DNA from: Sva-07 sp963728195
GTDB taxonomy: Bacteria; Actinomycetota; Acidimicrobiia; Acidimicrobiales; Ilumatobacteraceae
Reading direction: 5' to 3'
NCBI GenBank assembly: GCA_963728195.1
Contig: CAVSIX010000009.1
Coordinates: forward strand, 124,001 to 188,000
DNA length: 64,000 bases
Notes under the pieces: generated by a model
Seen by the model: the letters and a program-made list of their open reading frames with translations, nothing else
What the model was told of the DNA's origin: nothing
Database searches by the model: none
Position numbers and translations under genes: made by a program
Part shown: positions 17,356 to 25,379 of the stretch, piece after piece
How the letters are laid out: the number at the start of each line of letters is the position of its first letter
Numbering within the stretch: the stretch's first letter is position 1

Positions 17356-17628
17356 ATGACCATGTACGGCGCCAACCCCGAGCAGCTGTCGAACCTCGGC
17401 AGCACCCTGAACCGCCAGATCGACACGATCAGCCAGGTGATGTCGACGGTCGACGGCGTTCTCGACGCGACGGCGTGGACCGGGCCGGCCCGGGACCAGT
17501 TCGTCGAGGAGTGGAACGGCAGCTTCAAGCAGGCACTCGGCAAACTGAACGATGCCTTCGGGCTGGCGGGACGCGACTGCATCGCGATGTCCGACGAGCT
17601 GCGCCGGCTGCTCGGCGCTCGCGGCTGA
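17356..17628 (+). CDS. WXG100 family protein (ESX-type small secreted protein), stand-alone
   Basis: 90 residues, predicted helix-turn-helix hairpin with the defining W-x-G at the turn (Trp41-Thr-Gly43 in TAWTGPARDQF). WXG100 proteins are usually exported as helical-hairpin dimers by type VII systems. There is no EccC ATPase, partner gene or YxxxD/E-bearing neighbour here. ATG 17356 is chosen because GGAG (17346-17349) lies 6 nt upstream. In-frame ATGs at 17344 and 17362 are alternatives. It is divergent from the M20 gene. Confidence 0.8.
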   Translation: MTMYGANPEQLSNLGSTLNRQIDTISQVMSTVDGVLDATAWTGPARDQFVEEWNGSFKQALGKLNDAFGLAGRDCIAMSDELRRLLGARG

Positions 17629-17640
17629 ATCCCCAGCCTC

Positions 17641-17646
17641 TACGCT
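17641..17646 (+). promoter_or_regulatory. -10 box of the YkoF-like gene (leaderless)
   Basis: TACGCT lies 7 nt before GTG 17654, in the 25-nt gap after the WXG100 stop. Confidence 0.33.
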
Positions 17647-17653
17647 GGCTCGG

Positions 17654-17932
17654 GTGGCATACGTCGAGTTCACGATCGAGCCGTTCGTCGAAGGTCGGCC
17701 GGGCCCGCACGTGACGGCCGCGATCGCCGCTGCGGCGGCACGCGGGCTCGACGTCGAGGTCGGGCCGTTCGGGTCGTCGGTCGTCGTCGATCTCGTCGAC
17801 GTCGGCGACGTGCTGCACGCGTTGTCCGATGCGGCGTTGGCGAACGGCGCCACCCACGTCAACCTCCACGTCTCGCGCGAGCTGCCGTCCGGGCCACCGG
17901 CCTTCGCGGTGCCGGGGAGCGACGACGAATGA
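17654..17932 (+). CDS. Thiamine-binding/YkoF-like (MTH1187 family) small protein
   Basis: 92 residues starting GTG: VAYVEFTIEPFVEGRPGPHV, then AIAAAAARGLDVEVGPFGSSV and LHALSDAALANGATHVNLHVS. This is the one-domain ferredoxin-like fold of the MTH1187/YkoF family, whose larger members bind thiamine or hydroxymethylpyrimidine. A single-domain member would act as a dimer or tetramer. Its stop overlaps the next start (ATGA at 17929), so it is translationally coupled to the HTH_22 regulator and the HAD phosphatase. The function is inferred from fold only. Confidence 0.65.
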   Translation: MAYVEFTIEPFVEGRPGPHVTAAIAAAAARGLDVEVGPFGSSVVVDLVDVGDVLHALSDAALANGATHVNLHVSRELPSGPPAFAVPGSDDE

Positions 17933-18342
17933 GCGACACGACATCACCGCGGTCGGTCACCCACCCGGTCGGCGCCGACGGGCGCCCGGTCGTGCATCCG
18001 TTGATCCGGTCGGTGAAACCGGTCGTCGAGGCACTCGGTGCGTCGTTCGTGGCGCCCGACGACATGGAAGCGAGCGACGTCGCGCTCGTGTGGGACGGGC
18101 GTACCGTCGCCGGGGTGAGGATGCCGCCGCTGCACGGGGCTCTCGACCGCTTGATCGACGCCGTCGAAGCCGAACTCGGCGGCCGGCTGCCGCTGCTGTC
18201 ACGCGAGGACAAGCAGCGAGCGGTGCGGCTGCTCGACGAGCGCGGCGCCTTCATCCTCCGCCGAGCCGTCGAGGACGTCGCCGACGCGATGGGCGTCAGC
18301 CGCATCACCGTCTACAACTACCTCAACGCGATCCACCGGTGA
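17929..18342 (+). CDS. HTH_22 (YheO-type C-terminal domain) regulator, putative
   Basis: 137 residues. The N-terminal half (HPLIRSVKPVVEALGASFVAPDD) is a small sensor-like domain. The C-terminal half (REDKQRAVRLLDERGAF, then VEDVADAMGVSRITVYNYL) matches the HTH_22 domain found at the end of YheO/DauR-type regulators, with a clear recognition helix at about 122-132. It overlaps the genes on both sides (ATGA upstream, GTGA downstream), so it is made together with the YkoF-like protein and the HAD phosphatase. It may sense a metabolite handled by them. Confidence 0.68.
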   Translation: MSDTTSPRSVTHPVGADGRPVVHPLIRSVKPVVEALGASFVAPDDMEASDVALVWDGRTVAGVRMPPLHGALDRLIDAVEAELGGRLPLLSREDKQRAVRLLDERGAFILRRAVEDVADAMGVSRITVYNYLNAIHR

Positions 18343-19049
18343 CCCGCCGCATCGATCAGTTCGACGTCGTCGCCTTCGACGCGGACGACACCCTGTGGCG
18401 CAGCGAGGACTCGTTCACGCACGCCGAGCACCGCTTCACCGAACTGGTCTCGCCGTACGTCGCCGAGGGGGTCGACGTCGACGGCGCGCTGCGTGCGGTC
18501 GAACGCGCGGACCTGTCGGTCACCGGCTACGGGGTCAAGGCGTTCACGCTGTCGATGGTGCGCGCTGCGGTCACCGTCACCGAGGGCCGGATCCCCAGCG
18601 TCGTCATCGGCGAGCTGATCGACCTCGGTCGCTCGATGCTGCTCGAGGACGTCCATCTGCTGGCGCACGTGAGCGAGGTGCTCGCAGCGGTGTCGCCGTG
18701 CGTGCGCACGGTGATGATCACCAAGGGCGACCTGGTCCATCAGACCCGTAAGGTCACGACGTCGGGGATCGATCACCACTTCACCGACATCGAGATCGTC
18801 CTCGAGAAGGATCCCGAGACGTACGCGAAGATCGTCGAGCGGCTCGGTGTGTCGCCCGACCGGTTCCTGATGATCGGGAACTCGGTGCGCAGCGACGTGC
18901 TGCCGGTACTCGCCATCGGCGGCCATGCGATCCACGTGCCGTACCACATCACCTGGGAACACGAGCGCGTCGACCACCACGACGAGGACGTCGTCGAGTT
19001 GGCGTCGATCGCCGACGTCGCCATCTGGCTCGGCCTCACGGCATTCTGA
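18339..19049 (+). CDS. HAD superfamily hydrolase (phosphatase)
   Basis: 236 residues starting GTG 18339, overlapping the previous stop (GTGA). HAD motif I is FDADDTLWR (Asp14 nucleophile, Asp16 acid/base), motif II VMITKGD, motif III Lys in VLEKDPETY, and motif IV MIGNSVRSDVLP, so the active site is complete. The inserted helical cap (about 20-100) marks subfamily I, as in phosphoglycolate or nucleotide phosphatases. The substrate is unknown, but coupling to a YkoF-like protein could point to vitamin or nucleotide phosphate esters. A family A repeat pair follows it. Confidence 0.88.
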   Translation: MTRRIDQFDVVAFDADDTLWRSEDSFTHAEHRFTELVSPYVAEGVDVDGALRAVERADLSVTGYGVKAFTLSMVRAAVTVTEGRIPSVVIGELIDLGRSMLLEDVHLLAHVSEVLAAVSPCVRTVMITKGDLVHQTRKVTTSGIDHHFTDIEIVLEKDPETYAKIVERLGVSPDRFLMIGNSVRSDVLPVLAIGGHAIHVPYHITWEHERVDHHDEDVVELASIADVAIWLGLTAF

Positions 19050-19073
19050 GCCCACGCATCGCGAACCGTCGCT

Positions 19074-19176
19074 GCGATGAGCGAAGCGACCACATGACGG
19101 CGTTTGGCTCATCGCAACGGGCCGACACCGGCCGGCGATGAGCGAAGCGACCGGATACCGGCTTTTCGCTCATCGC
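19074..19176. repeat. Tandem pair of hairpin repeats (family A), copy set 1
   Basis: This pair fills the 147-nt junction between the convergent HAD and IMPase genes. Copy 1 (19074-19115) has 9-bp arms GCGATGAGC / GCTCATCGC. Copy 2 (19135-19176) has perfect 12-bp arms GCGATGAGCGAA / TTCGCTCATCGC. Both keep GCGATGAGCGAAGCGACC after the 5' arm. The same element pair recurs at 54975-55077, also between convergent genes. This is a REP-like or BIME-like arrangement, possibly with a terminator role. Confidence 0.78.
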
Positions 19177-19196
19177 TCGAACGCGCGGGAAGGAGG

Positions 19197-19955
19197 TCAG
19201 GGGAACGGAAGGTGACCGTTGGTGAACGTGGCGGCGAAGCGCGCTCCGTCGGGCAGCGGGTCGTCGTGGAATGCCGTGCCGCCCGCAGCCACGACGACGG
19301 CGGCGAGCGCGGCGTGGTCCCAGTGCTGTCCGAAGTGGACGGCGAGATCGAGCGTGCCGTCGGCGACCATCAGCGCCGGATAGGTCGTCCACTCCTGCTT
19401 GGGCACGTAGCTGCCGAGGCCGTCGAACCGGGCGACCCTCGTCCGCTCGTCGCCGTGGAGTTCGTCGATGATCGGCCCGCTCGACCAGCGCATCGCAGCG
19501 GGATCCAACCGGTCGTTCACGCCGATCGGCTGCGGGTCCGACCCCTGCTCGTCGGCGAAGAAGGCGCCGTGGTCGGCGGTGCCCCACCACCGGCGCCGCA
19601 GCGCGGGCATCGACACCATGCCGGCCGTCGGGTACCCGTCGACCTCCAGGGCGATCAACGTCCCCCAGGCGCTGCGTCCGGCGACGAAGCTGCTGGTGCC
19701 GTCGATCGGATCGAGTACCCAGCACCGCGAGCCCGACCCGGTGACGCCCTGCTCCTCGCCGATGATGCAGTCGTCGGGGCGGTGCTCGCCGAGCAGCTCG
19801 CGCAGCAGCCGTTCGATCAGCTTGTCGGTCGCGGACACCGGCGATCCGTCGGGCTTGATCTCGACGTCGAGACCGTCGCTCCGCCACGTGCGCATCGACT
19901 CGCGGTCGGCGATCTCGGCCGCACGCAGCAGCAGGTCGTGATCGGTGAGTACCAT
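19197..19955 (-). CDS. Inositol-monophosphatase family protein (histidinol-phosphatase HisN candidate)
   Basis: 252 residues with the three metal-site motifs of the family: IIGEEQG (Glu pair), DPIDGTSSF (motif A: Asp-Pro-Ile-Asp-Gly-Thr) and WDHAALAAVV (motif B) near the C-terminus. Actinobacterial HisN histidinol-phosphate phosphatases and true inositol monophosphatases share these features. The neighbourhood (coaA 19 nt upstream on the same strand) does not decide between them. It is probably cotranscribed with coaA. Confidence 0.85.
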   Translation of the reverse strand: MVLTDHDLLLRAAEIADRESMRTWRSDGLDVEIKPDGSPVSATDKLIERLLRELLGEHRPDDCIIGEEQGVTGSGSRCWVLDPIDGTSSFVAGRSAWGTLIALEVDGYPTAGMVSMPALRRRWWGTADHGAFFADEQGSDPQPIGVNDRLDPAAMRWSSGPIIDELHGDERTRVARFDGLGSYVPKQEWTTYPALMVADGTLDLAVHFGQHWDHAALAAVVVAAGGTAFHDDPLPDGARFAATFTNGHLPFP

Positions 19956-19974
19956 CGTGAAATTCCTGGTCGTC

Positions 19975-20934
19975 CTACAACCGCAGCAGCCGGACGCGGT
20001 CGACGCTGTGGTCGCCGGTCTTGTGGACGATCAGCGACGCCCGTTCGCGGGTCGGTTCGATGTTCTCGCGCAGGTTCAACCCATTGATCTCGCGCCAGAT
20101 GCGCTTCGCGGTGTCGACGGCTTCGTCGTCGCTCAACCCGGCGTAGAACCGGAAGAACGAGTCGGGATCCTGGAACACCGATGCCCGCAGTGCGAGGAAC
20201 CGCTCGACGTACCAGCGCTCGATGTCCGATTCGTCGGCGTCGACGTAGATCGAGAAGTCGAAGTAGTCGCTGACGAACTCGGGGGCACCGCTGCGCGTCT
20301 GCAGCACGTTGAGCCCTTCGATGATGACGATGTCGGCACCGCTCACGACCACGTGCTCGTCGGGAACGATGTCGTAGACGACGTGGCTGTACACCGGCGC
20401 CTCGACCACCTCGTGGCCGCTCTTGATCTTGCGCAGGACCTGCAGCAGCGCCTTGGTGTCGTACGACTCGGGGAACCCCTTGCGGTTCATGATGCCGCGC
20501 TCCTCGAGCACCCGGTTGGGGTACAAGAAGCCGTCGGTGGTGATCAGGTCGACCTTGGGATGGTCGGGCCACTGTTCGAGCAGTGCCTGCAGGATGCGGG
20601 CGAACGTGCTCTTGCCGACGGCGACGCTGCCGGCGATGCCGATGACGTAGGGCACCTTCGGCGCGATCGTGCCGAGGAACGTCGCCGACACCCGGTGGAG
20701 GTCCTGGGTGGCACTGATGTACAGGTTGAGCAGCCGGCTGAGCGGCAGGTAGATGGTGGCCACCTCGCCGAGATCGATGCGCTCGTTGATTCCGCGCAGG
20801 CGTTCGAGCTCCGGCTCGGCCAGCGTCAGCGGGGTGGCAGCGCGAAGTTCCGACCAGGCCCGCCGGTCGAAGTCGTGGTAACGACTCGTCGCGCTGGCCG
20901 CCGAGGGTCGTCCGCCGCTCGCGGTCTGGGTCAC
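19975..20934 (-). CDS. coaA: Pantothenate kinase, type I
   Basis: ATP-dependent phosphorylation of pantothenate, the committed step of coenzyme A synthesis. 319 residues with Walker A GIAGSVAVGKST, the DGFLYPN substrate region, GFPESYD, and the C-terminal GDHSVDRVRLLRL ending typical of CoaA. GTG 20934 is selected because it gives normal family length and TACAGT lies 7 nt upstream. Longer readings only add low-complexity residues from the intergenic space. It heads a two-gene unit with the IMPase-family gene and is divergent from the DNA methyltransferase. Confidence 0.95.
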   Translation of the reverse strand: MTQTASGGRPSAASATSRYHDFDRRAWSELRAATPLTLAEPELERLRGINERIDLGEVATIYLPLSRLLNLYISATQDLHRVSATFLGTIAPKVPYVIGIAGSVAVGKSTFARILQALLEQWPDHPKVDLITTDGFLYPNRVLEERGIMNRKGFPESYDTKALLQVLRKIKSGHEVVEAPVYSHVVYDIVPDEHVVVSGADIVIIEGLNVLQTRSGAPEFVSDYFDFSIYVDADESDIERWYVERFLALRASVFQDPDSFFRFYAGLSDDEAVDTAKRIWREINGLNLRENIEPTRERASLIVHKTGDHSVDRVRLLRL

Positions 20935-20941
20935 GGCGACG

Positions 20942-20947
20942 ACTGTA
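20942..20947 (-). promoter_or_regulatory. -10 box of coaA (leaderless)
   Basis: TACAGT on the minus strand ends 7 nt before the GTG start. It is among the strongest -10 matches in the window. No good -35 at 17 nt. Confidence 0.42.
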
Positions 20948-21020
20948 GATGCCGGGGTGCTCGCCGCTCCAAGGGCGGCTGCACGGGCGACGGCCGCCGG
21001 TCGGGGGACCGAGGCGGACG

Positions 21021-21026
21021 TAGCCT
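21021..21026 (+). promoter_or_regulatory. -10 box of the DNA methyltransferase gene (leaderless)
   Basis: TAGCCT lies 6 nt before GTG 21033. Confidence 0.36.
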
Positions 21027-21032
21027 GCGCCG

Positions 21033-22463
21033 GTGGCCAGCGTTCGCAAGCAGCTCGGTTCCTGGTACACCCCGCCCGACCTGGTGGACACCGTCGTCGA
21101 GGCGGTGGTGACACCCGAATTCGTGCAGCAGTTCGTCCAGCGACGGTCGCAGCCGCTCGCCGTGCTCGACCCGTCGTGCGGCGACGGCCGATTCCTCGCC
21201 GCCTGCCACCGTCGCCTCGAGGAGCTCGATGCCGAGTCGACCCTCACCGGCTGCGACATCGACGCCGCCGCCATCGCGTCGGCACGAGCGGCACTGCCTG
21301 CGGCCGCCGAACTCCGCCGAGCCGATGCCCTGACGACGGCGTGGCCAGCACAGCGATTCGACCTGGTGGTCGGCAATCCCCCGTTCCTCTCCCAGATGGC
21401 GACGGCGACCACCCGCGGCGGCACCAGCCGCCGTGGCGGCGGCCCCTACGCCGACGCCGCGGCGGAGTTCCTGGCGCTCGCCGGTGAGCTGGTCGAGCCG
21501 GACGGCGGCCGCATCGCGCTGGTGCTCCCGCAGTCGATGTTGGGATCGCGCGACGCTGCGGCGATCCGCGAGTCGATCGCGTCGCGAGCGCACATGGTGT
21601 GGTCGTGGTGGTCGACCCGCCGGGTCTTCGACGCCCAGGTGTACGTGTGCGTGCTGGCCTTCGAGTTCGGCCGCCCCGAACCGGTCGAACGGCGATCGAA
21701 CTGGTCACACGTCGTCACCAGCCGCCGCGGCGTTCCCGACGTTGCGGCCGACGTGCGTACCGACGGGTGTCTCGGCGACCGTGCTCGTCTGAACGCCAAC
21801 TTCCGTGACGAGTACTACGGGATGATCCCCGGCGTCGGCGACCACGACGGCGGGCCGCCGCTGATCACGTCCGGGCTCGTCGACCCCGGCCGTTCGTGGT
21901 GGGGCGAACGGCCGATCACGTTCGCCAAACAGCGCTACGCGCGACCCCGGATCGACCTCGACCGGCTCGACGACGACATGGTCCGATGGGCCCGCCGGCG
22001 CCTCGTGCCCAAGGTGCTCGTCGCGAACCAGACCCGCATCGTCGAGGCGGTCTGCGATCCCGGCGGCCAGTGGCTGCCGGCGGTGCCGGTGCTCGGCGTG
22101 TATCCGATCGGCGCCCACTGGGACGACGTCGATCGCCGCCCGGCCGACGAGCTCGGCCGCTCGGCGTGGGAGATCGCCGCCGTGCTGACGTCGCCGCTCG
22201 CGTCGGCGTGGCTCTGGCATCGAGGAGCCGGTACGGGGCTGTCGGCCGACGCGATCCGGCTCTCGCCGGTCACGCTCGCGGCGCTGCCCTGGCCCGCCGG
22301 CGACCTCGGCCCCGCGGTGTGTGCGCTGCGCGCCGGCGACGTCCGGGCGTGCGGTGCCGCTGTCGACGTCGCCTACGGCATCGCCGACGACGCAGCGCTG
22401 CAGTCCTGGTGGACGGCGCTACTGGAGCGCATCGAGTCGCGGCGCCCGGCGTCGAACCCGTGA
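21033..22463 (+). CDS. N6-adenine DNA methyltransferase, orphan
   Basis: 476 residues. It opens with GSWYTPPDLVD, the TPP motif of N6-MTases related to type I/IIG enzymes. SAM-binding motif I is LDPSCGDGRFLAACH, and the catalytic motif IV NPPF is at about 115-118. The C-terminal 250 residues resemble a target-recognition domain (HWDDVDRRPADELGRSAW and RLSPVTLAALPWP). No nuclease domain or restriction partner lies nearby, so it looks like a solitary epigenetic methylase or the remnant of a modification system. Its 3' end overlaps the convergent anti-sigma gene by 45 nt. Confidence 0.85.
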   Translation: MASVRKQLGSWYTPPDLVDTVVEAVVTPEFVQQFVQRRSQPLAVLDPSCGDGRFLAACHRRLEELDAESTLTGCDIDAAAIASARAALPAAAELRRADALTTAWPAQRFDLVVGNPPFLSQMATATTRGGTSRRGGGPYADAAAEFLALAGELVEPDGGRIALVLPQSMLGSRDAAAIRESIASRAHMVWSWWSTRRVFDAQVYVCVLAFEFGRPEPVERRSNWSHVVTSRRGVPDVAADVRTDGCLGDRARLNANFRDEYYGMIPGVGDHDGGPPLITSGLVDPGRSWWGERPITFAKQRYARPRIDLDRLDDDMVRWARRRLVPKVLVANQTRIVEAVCDPGGQWLPAVPVLGVYPIGAHWDDVDRRPADELGRSAWEIAAVLTSPLASAWLWHRGAGTGLSADAIRLSPVTLAALPWPAGDLGPAVCALRAGDVRACGAAVDVAYGIADDAALQSWWTALLERIESRRPASNP

Positions 22464-23069
22464 CCGCCGGTTGCGCCATCCGGGTGAACCGGCCACCATC
22501 CACAGCAGCGCCAGGCCGGCCAGCTCGGTGACGTGCACCAGCTCGCCGACCGGCGTACGCGAGCCGGTGACGATGTCGGCGACGATGCTCACCATCGTCG
22601 TCGCCACCAGTGCGGCGGTGAAGGGCAGCAGCCCGAAGGCGCGGTGCGGCTTCCAGGCCGCAAAGGCGAAGCCGACCGCCAGAGCGGCGCCGAACGCACC
22701 CAGGTGGCGAGCGAGATGGGGGTTCGTCCCGGACGTTTCGCCGAACAGCAGCGCCGGCAGGCTCTGGACCAGCATCACGATCGCCACCCACGCCAAGGCC
22801 GGACGCAGCCACCCTCCTCGACCGAGGCGTGCCGGTCGGGCTCGGGCCGTGACGGAAGCCACGAGGCTGGGAACCGGTTCCGCCGGGCGGATGCGCACCA
22901 TGCGGTCGATGCGATCCATGTCGGCTGCGAAGCCCAGGCAGTCGTGGCAGCCGGCGAGGTGGGCGTCGGCGAGTGAGATGTCGTCGCCCGTCGCTTCGCC
23001 GTCGGCACGGGCGGACAGGATCTCGCGGATCGCCTCGCAGTCGAGTTGGTCTCCATCGATCTGTCTCAT
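22419..23069 (-). CDS. Membrane-bound zinc-finger anti-sigma factor
   Basis: 216 residues. The N-terminal anti-sigma domain (about 1-60) has the ZAS zinc motif H-x3-C-x2-C in AHLAGCHDC. Four hydrophobic segments follow (about 90-112, 118-138, 148-172, 182-200), so the sensor part is in the membrane with almost no outside domain. It is divergent from the ECF sigma factor (start 104 nt away), whereas most anti-sigma genes follow their sigma gene. ATG 23069 is taken as start because upstream residues are non-homologous. A GGGAAC-like -35 on the minus strand at 23101-23106 could mean sigma-dependent transcription, but this is weak. Confidence 0.82.
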   Translation of the reverse strand: MRQIDGDQLDCEAIREILSARADGEATGDDISLADAHLAGCHDCLGFAADMDRIDRMVRIRPAEPVPSLVASVTARARPARLGRGGWLRPALAWVAIVMLVQSLPALLFGETSGTNPHLARHLGAFGAALAVGFAFAAWKPHRAFGLLPFTAALVATTMVSIVADIVTGSRTPVGELVHVTELAGLALLWMVAGSPGWRNRRSRVRRRAPRLDALQ

Positions 23070-23172
23070 GGTGGTGTCAGTCGTCGGCGGGCGTGCGATG
23101 GTTCCCGCAGCGGGTGACAAAACTGACGATGGTCACTGCGGAGACCTCGGCGATCGGTGCGAAACTGTGGGT

Positions 23173-23727
23173 GTGGATCACCTGACCCGACTGCTGGTGG
23201 CGGCCCGCGACGGCGACCGGGTGGCGCTCGAGCGGTTCGTCGCCGAGACGCAGGCGGACGTCTGGCGCTTGTGCCGGTACCTCGGTGATGTCGAGTTCGC
23301 CGATGACCTCGCCCAGGAGACCTACGAGCGCGCCATCGGGTCGATCCATCGGTTCCGGGCGGACGGATCGGCGCGCGGATGGCTGCTGACGATCGCCCGT
23401 CGCACCTGCGTCGACCACACCCGCCGCGCCGGCCGGCGCCGGCGGCTCGATCGGGCCGTGTTCGACGACGTCACCGCAGGCGGATCGCTGCTCGCCTCCG
23501 ACATGTCGGGACGTGTGGATCTCGACGACCTCCTCGCTCACCTCGATGTCGAGCGTCGCAGCGCGTTCGTCCTCACCCAGGTGCTCGGCCTGCGGTACGA
23601 GGAGGCGGCCGAGGTGCTCGGCTGCCCGGTCGGCACGATCCGCTCGCGTGTCGCCCGGGCTCGCGGTGATCTGGTGGCGATGCTGCGCGAACCTGATGCG
23701 GGCTCCGACGGGGCGCTCGCACGATGA
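23173..23727 (+). CDS. ECF RNA polymerase sigma factor
   Basis: 184 residues. Sigma region 2 is at about 10-80 (VWRLCRYLGDVEFADDLAQETYERA and GWLLTIARRTCVDHTRR; the DDLAQETF-like core is clear). Region 4 is at about 115-170 (RSAFVLTQVLGLRYEEAAEVLGCPVGTIRSRVARAR). GTG 23173 is the start. No in-frame ATG lies nearby. It heads an operon in which each stop overlaps the next start: cytochrome c lipoprotein, SCO protein, cupredoxin, membrane protein. It likely directs transcription of those genes when released by the divergently encoded membrane anti-sigma factor. Confidence 0.93.
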   Translation: MDHLTRLLVAARDGDRVALERFVAETQADVWRLCRYLGDVEFADDLAQETYERAIGSIHRFRADGSARGWLLTIARRTCVDHTRRAGRRRRLDRAVFDDVTAGGSLLASDMSGRVDLDDLLAHLDVERRSAFVLTQVLGLRYEEAAEVLGCPVGTIRSRVARARGDLVAMLREPDAGSDGALAR

Positions 23728-24248
23728 CGGACGGAACGGAACATGCGACATCGAGGAGAGACGACGTGAATGGGTGGCGACCGGCCGGGAGTCGGAGATT
23801 CCGCCGACTCGGCGCGGCATCGGCGGTCACCATGGTGCTGGCGTTCGCTGCGGTGTCCTGCGGCGACGATGGCGACAGCGCCGGCGATCCCGGCGAGGCG
23901 ACGTCCGGCGCCGTCGATGCGACGTCATCGCCGAACGCCGGCAGCGACACGGTCGGCGGGGATCCGGTCAACGGCGAGGCGTTGTCGCGCAGCCGCGGGT
24001 GCGCCGGCTGCCACGGTCAGGACTTCGGTGGCGGCGCCGGCCCGAAGTGGACCGGTCTCGCCGGATCGCAGGTGACGCTCGCCGACGGCAGCACCGTGGT
24101 CGCCGACACGGACTACCTCACCAGGGCGATCGCCGATCCCTCCGCGCAGCTCGTTGCCGACTACAACCTCAGGATGCCGGCCAACACACTGACGGACGCC
24201 GAGATCGCCGACATCGTCGCCTTCATCGGGACGCTGGCCGATGGGTGA
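23724..24248 (+). CDS. Membrane-anchored cytochrome c lipoprotein
   Basis: 174 residues starting in an ATGA overlap with the sigma gene. An Arg-rich N-terminus, then a hydrophobic segment ending in the lipobox-like FAAVSCGDD (Cys about 46), predicts a lipid-anchored exported protein. A Ser/Gly/Asp-rich linker follows (about 50-80). The class I cytochrome c domain carries one haem motif, CAGCH (Cys93-His97), and the axial Met is probably in LRMPANTLTD. An electron carrier on the outer face of the membrane, made with the SCO and copper proteins of the same operon. Confidence 0.88.
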   Translation: MTDGTEHATSRRDDVNGWRPAGSRRFRRLGAASAVTMVLAFAAVSCGDDGDSAGDPGEATSGAVDATSSPNAGSDTVGGDPVNGEALSRSRGCAGCHGQDFGGGAGPKWTGLAGSQVTLADGSTVVADTDYLTRAIADPSAQLVADYNLRMPANTLTDAEIADIVAFIGTLADG

Positions 24249-24954
24249 CCACCACCACGTCGCCGGCAACGCCGGCGTGCTGCGCCGCACCGCGATGCTC
24301 GCCGCGGTCGTCGTGCTCGCCGCCTGCGGCAGCGACGGCGACTCGTCGGCGTCGGAGACTTCGATGAACGGGTCGGTGCCCGCATCGGTGGCCACCGCAG
24401 ATGCGGGCGACGCGACCGAACGCGAACTCGCCGGCATCGTGCGAGATCCGGCGCCGGTGGTCGATGCGACCACGCTGCCGTCGCTGACCGATCCGGGCAG
24501 CGATGCCGTGTTCCGCGCCGAGCCCGGCGGCTTCCGAGCGGTCTACTTCGGCTACACCAACTGCCCGGACGTGTGTCCCACCACGATGGCCGACTGGGCG
24601 GTCACCCTGCGCCGTCTCCCCCCGGAACTCGCGGCGCAGGTCAGCACCGTGATGGTCACCGTCGACCCTGATCGCGACAACGAACTCCTGCCCGGCTACA
24701 TCACGAGCTTCGTCGCCGACGCCGAGGCCGCAGGCACCACCGACGCCGACCGGCTCGCCGCCGCGGCGGAGCCGTTCGGTGTCAGCTACGAGGTGGTCAC
24801 CAACGATGAGGGCGACGTCGAGGTCTCCCACAGCGGATTCCTGTACCTCGTCGACGGCGAGGGCAGACTCGTCGTCACCTGGCCGTTCGGGACGTCGTCG
24901 TCGGAGATGGCCGCCGACATCCAGCAACTGTTCGCCGCACAGGAGGCCTCGTGA
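24241..24954 (+). CDS. SCO1/SenC family copper chaperone or thiol oxidoreductase
   Basis: 237 residues with a lipoprotein signal (VVLAACGSD). The thioredoxin-like domain has the copper-binding set of SCO proteins: CPDVC (Cys108, Cys112) in YFGYTNCPDVCPTTMADW and the third ligand His197 in VSHSGFLYLVD. SCO proteins insert copper into the CuA site of cytochrome oxidase or act as redox sensors. No oxidase gene is present here. It overlaps the cytochrome c gene by 8 nt and the cupredoxin gene by 4 nt, so all are coupled. Confidence 0.92.
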   Translation: MGDHHHVAGNAGVLRRTAMLAAVVVLAACGSDGDSSASETSMNGSVPASVATADAGDATERELAGIVRDPAPVVDATTLPSLTDPGSDAVFRAEPGGFRAVYFGYTNCPDVCPTTMADWAVTLRRLPPELAAQVSTVMVTVDPDRDNELLPGYITSFVADAEAAGTTDADRLAAAAEPFGVSYEVVTNDEGDVEVSHSGFLYLVDGEGRLVVTWPFGTSSSEMAADIQQLFAAQEAS

Positions 24955-25379
24955 AACCGACATCCGTGAGCGGTCGCCGGCCGTTCGGCTCCGCCGCACG
25001 TGTCCGCACCGCACTGGCGTCTTGTGTGGTCGTGCTTGCCGGCGTGCTCGCCGGATGCGGTGACGACACGGCGCAGCCCCGGACCGACGCGGTCGCCGAC
25101 AGCGACAGCGACAGCGCAACCTACGAGTACGTGATCCCCGCCGGTGCGGGCGAGGCGCTCGACGCCGGAACGCCGCTCGAGATCCTTCCGGCCGAGCTGC
25201 AGGTGAACGTGGGCGACACGATCCGCATCGAGAACCAGGACGATCGAGGGCACACGGTCGGTCCCTTCTTCGTCGGGGCCAACGAGACGCTGACCCAGCG
25301 GTTCTCCACTCCCGGCGAGTTCGAGGGCGTCTGCACCGTGCACCCGAGCGGCCAACTCGTCCTGGTCGTGAACGCATGA
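24951..25379 (+). CDS. Cupredoxin-like copper protein, lipoprotein
   Basis: 142 residues starting with GTG in a GTGA overlap. The lipobox is VLAGCGDD. The rest is one plastocyanin/cupredoxin domain with the copper ligands in place: His in DRGHTVGPFFVG, then Cys and His in GVCTVHPSGQLVLVV. The final ligand is not an obvious Met. It could shuttle electrons between the cytochrome of this operon and an acceptor, or hold copper for the SCO protein. Family assignment is good; function is inferred from the operon. Confidence 0.83.
   Translation: MKPTSVSGRRPFGSAARVRTALASCVVVLAGVLAGCGDDTAQPRTDAVADSDSDSATYEYVIPAGAGEALDAGTPLEILPAELQVNVGDTIRIENQDDRGHTVGPFFVGANETLTQRFSTPGEFEGVCTVHPSGQLVLVVNA

Noticed and set aside
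17356..17628. Type VII (ESX) secretion locus
   Set aside because: Only the WXG100 gene is present; no EccC, EccD or partner protein.
23083..23106. ECF-type promoter (GGGAAC...CGAC) for the anti-sigma gene
   Set aside because: Single weak match. The downstream element is not distinctive and the sigma gene itself lacks a copy.
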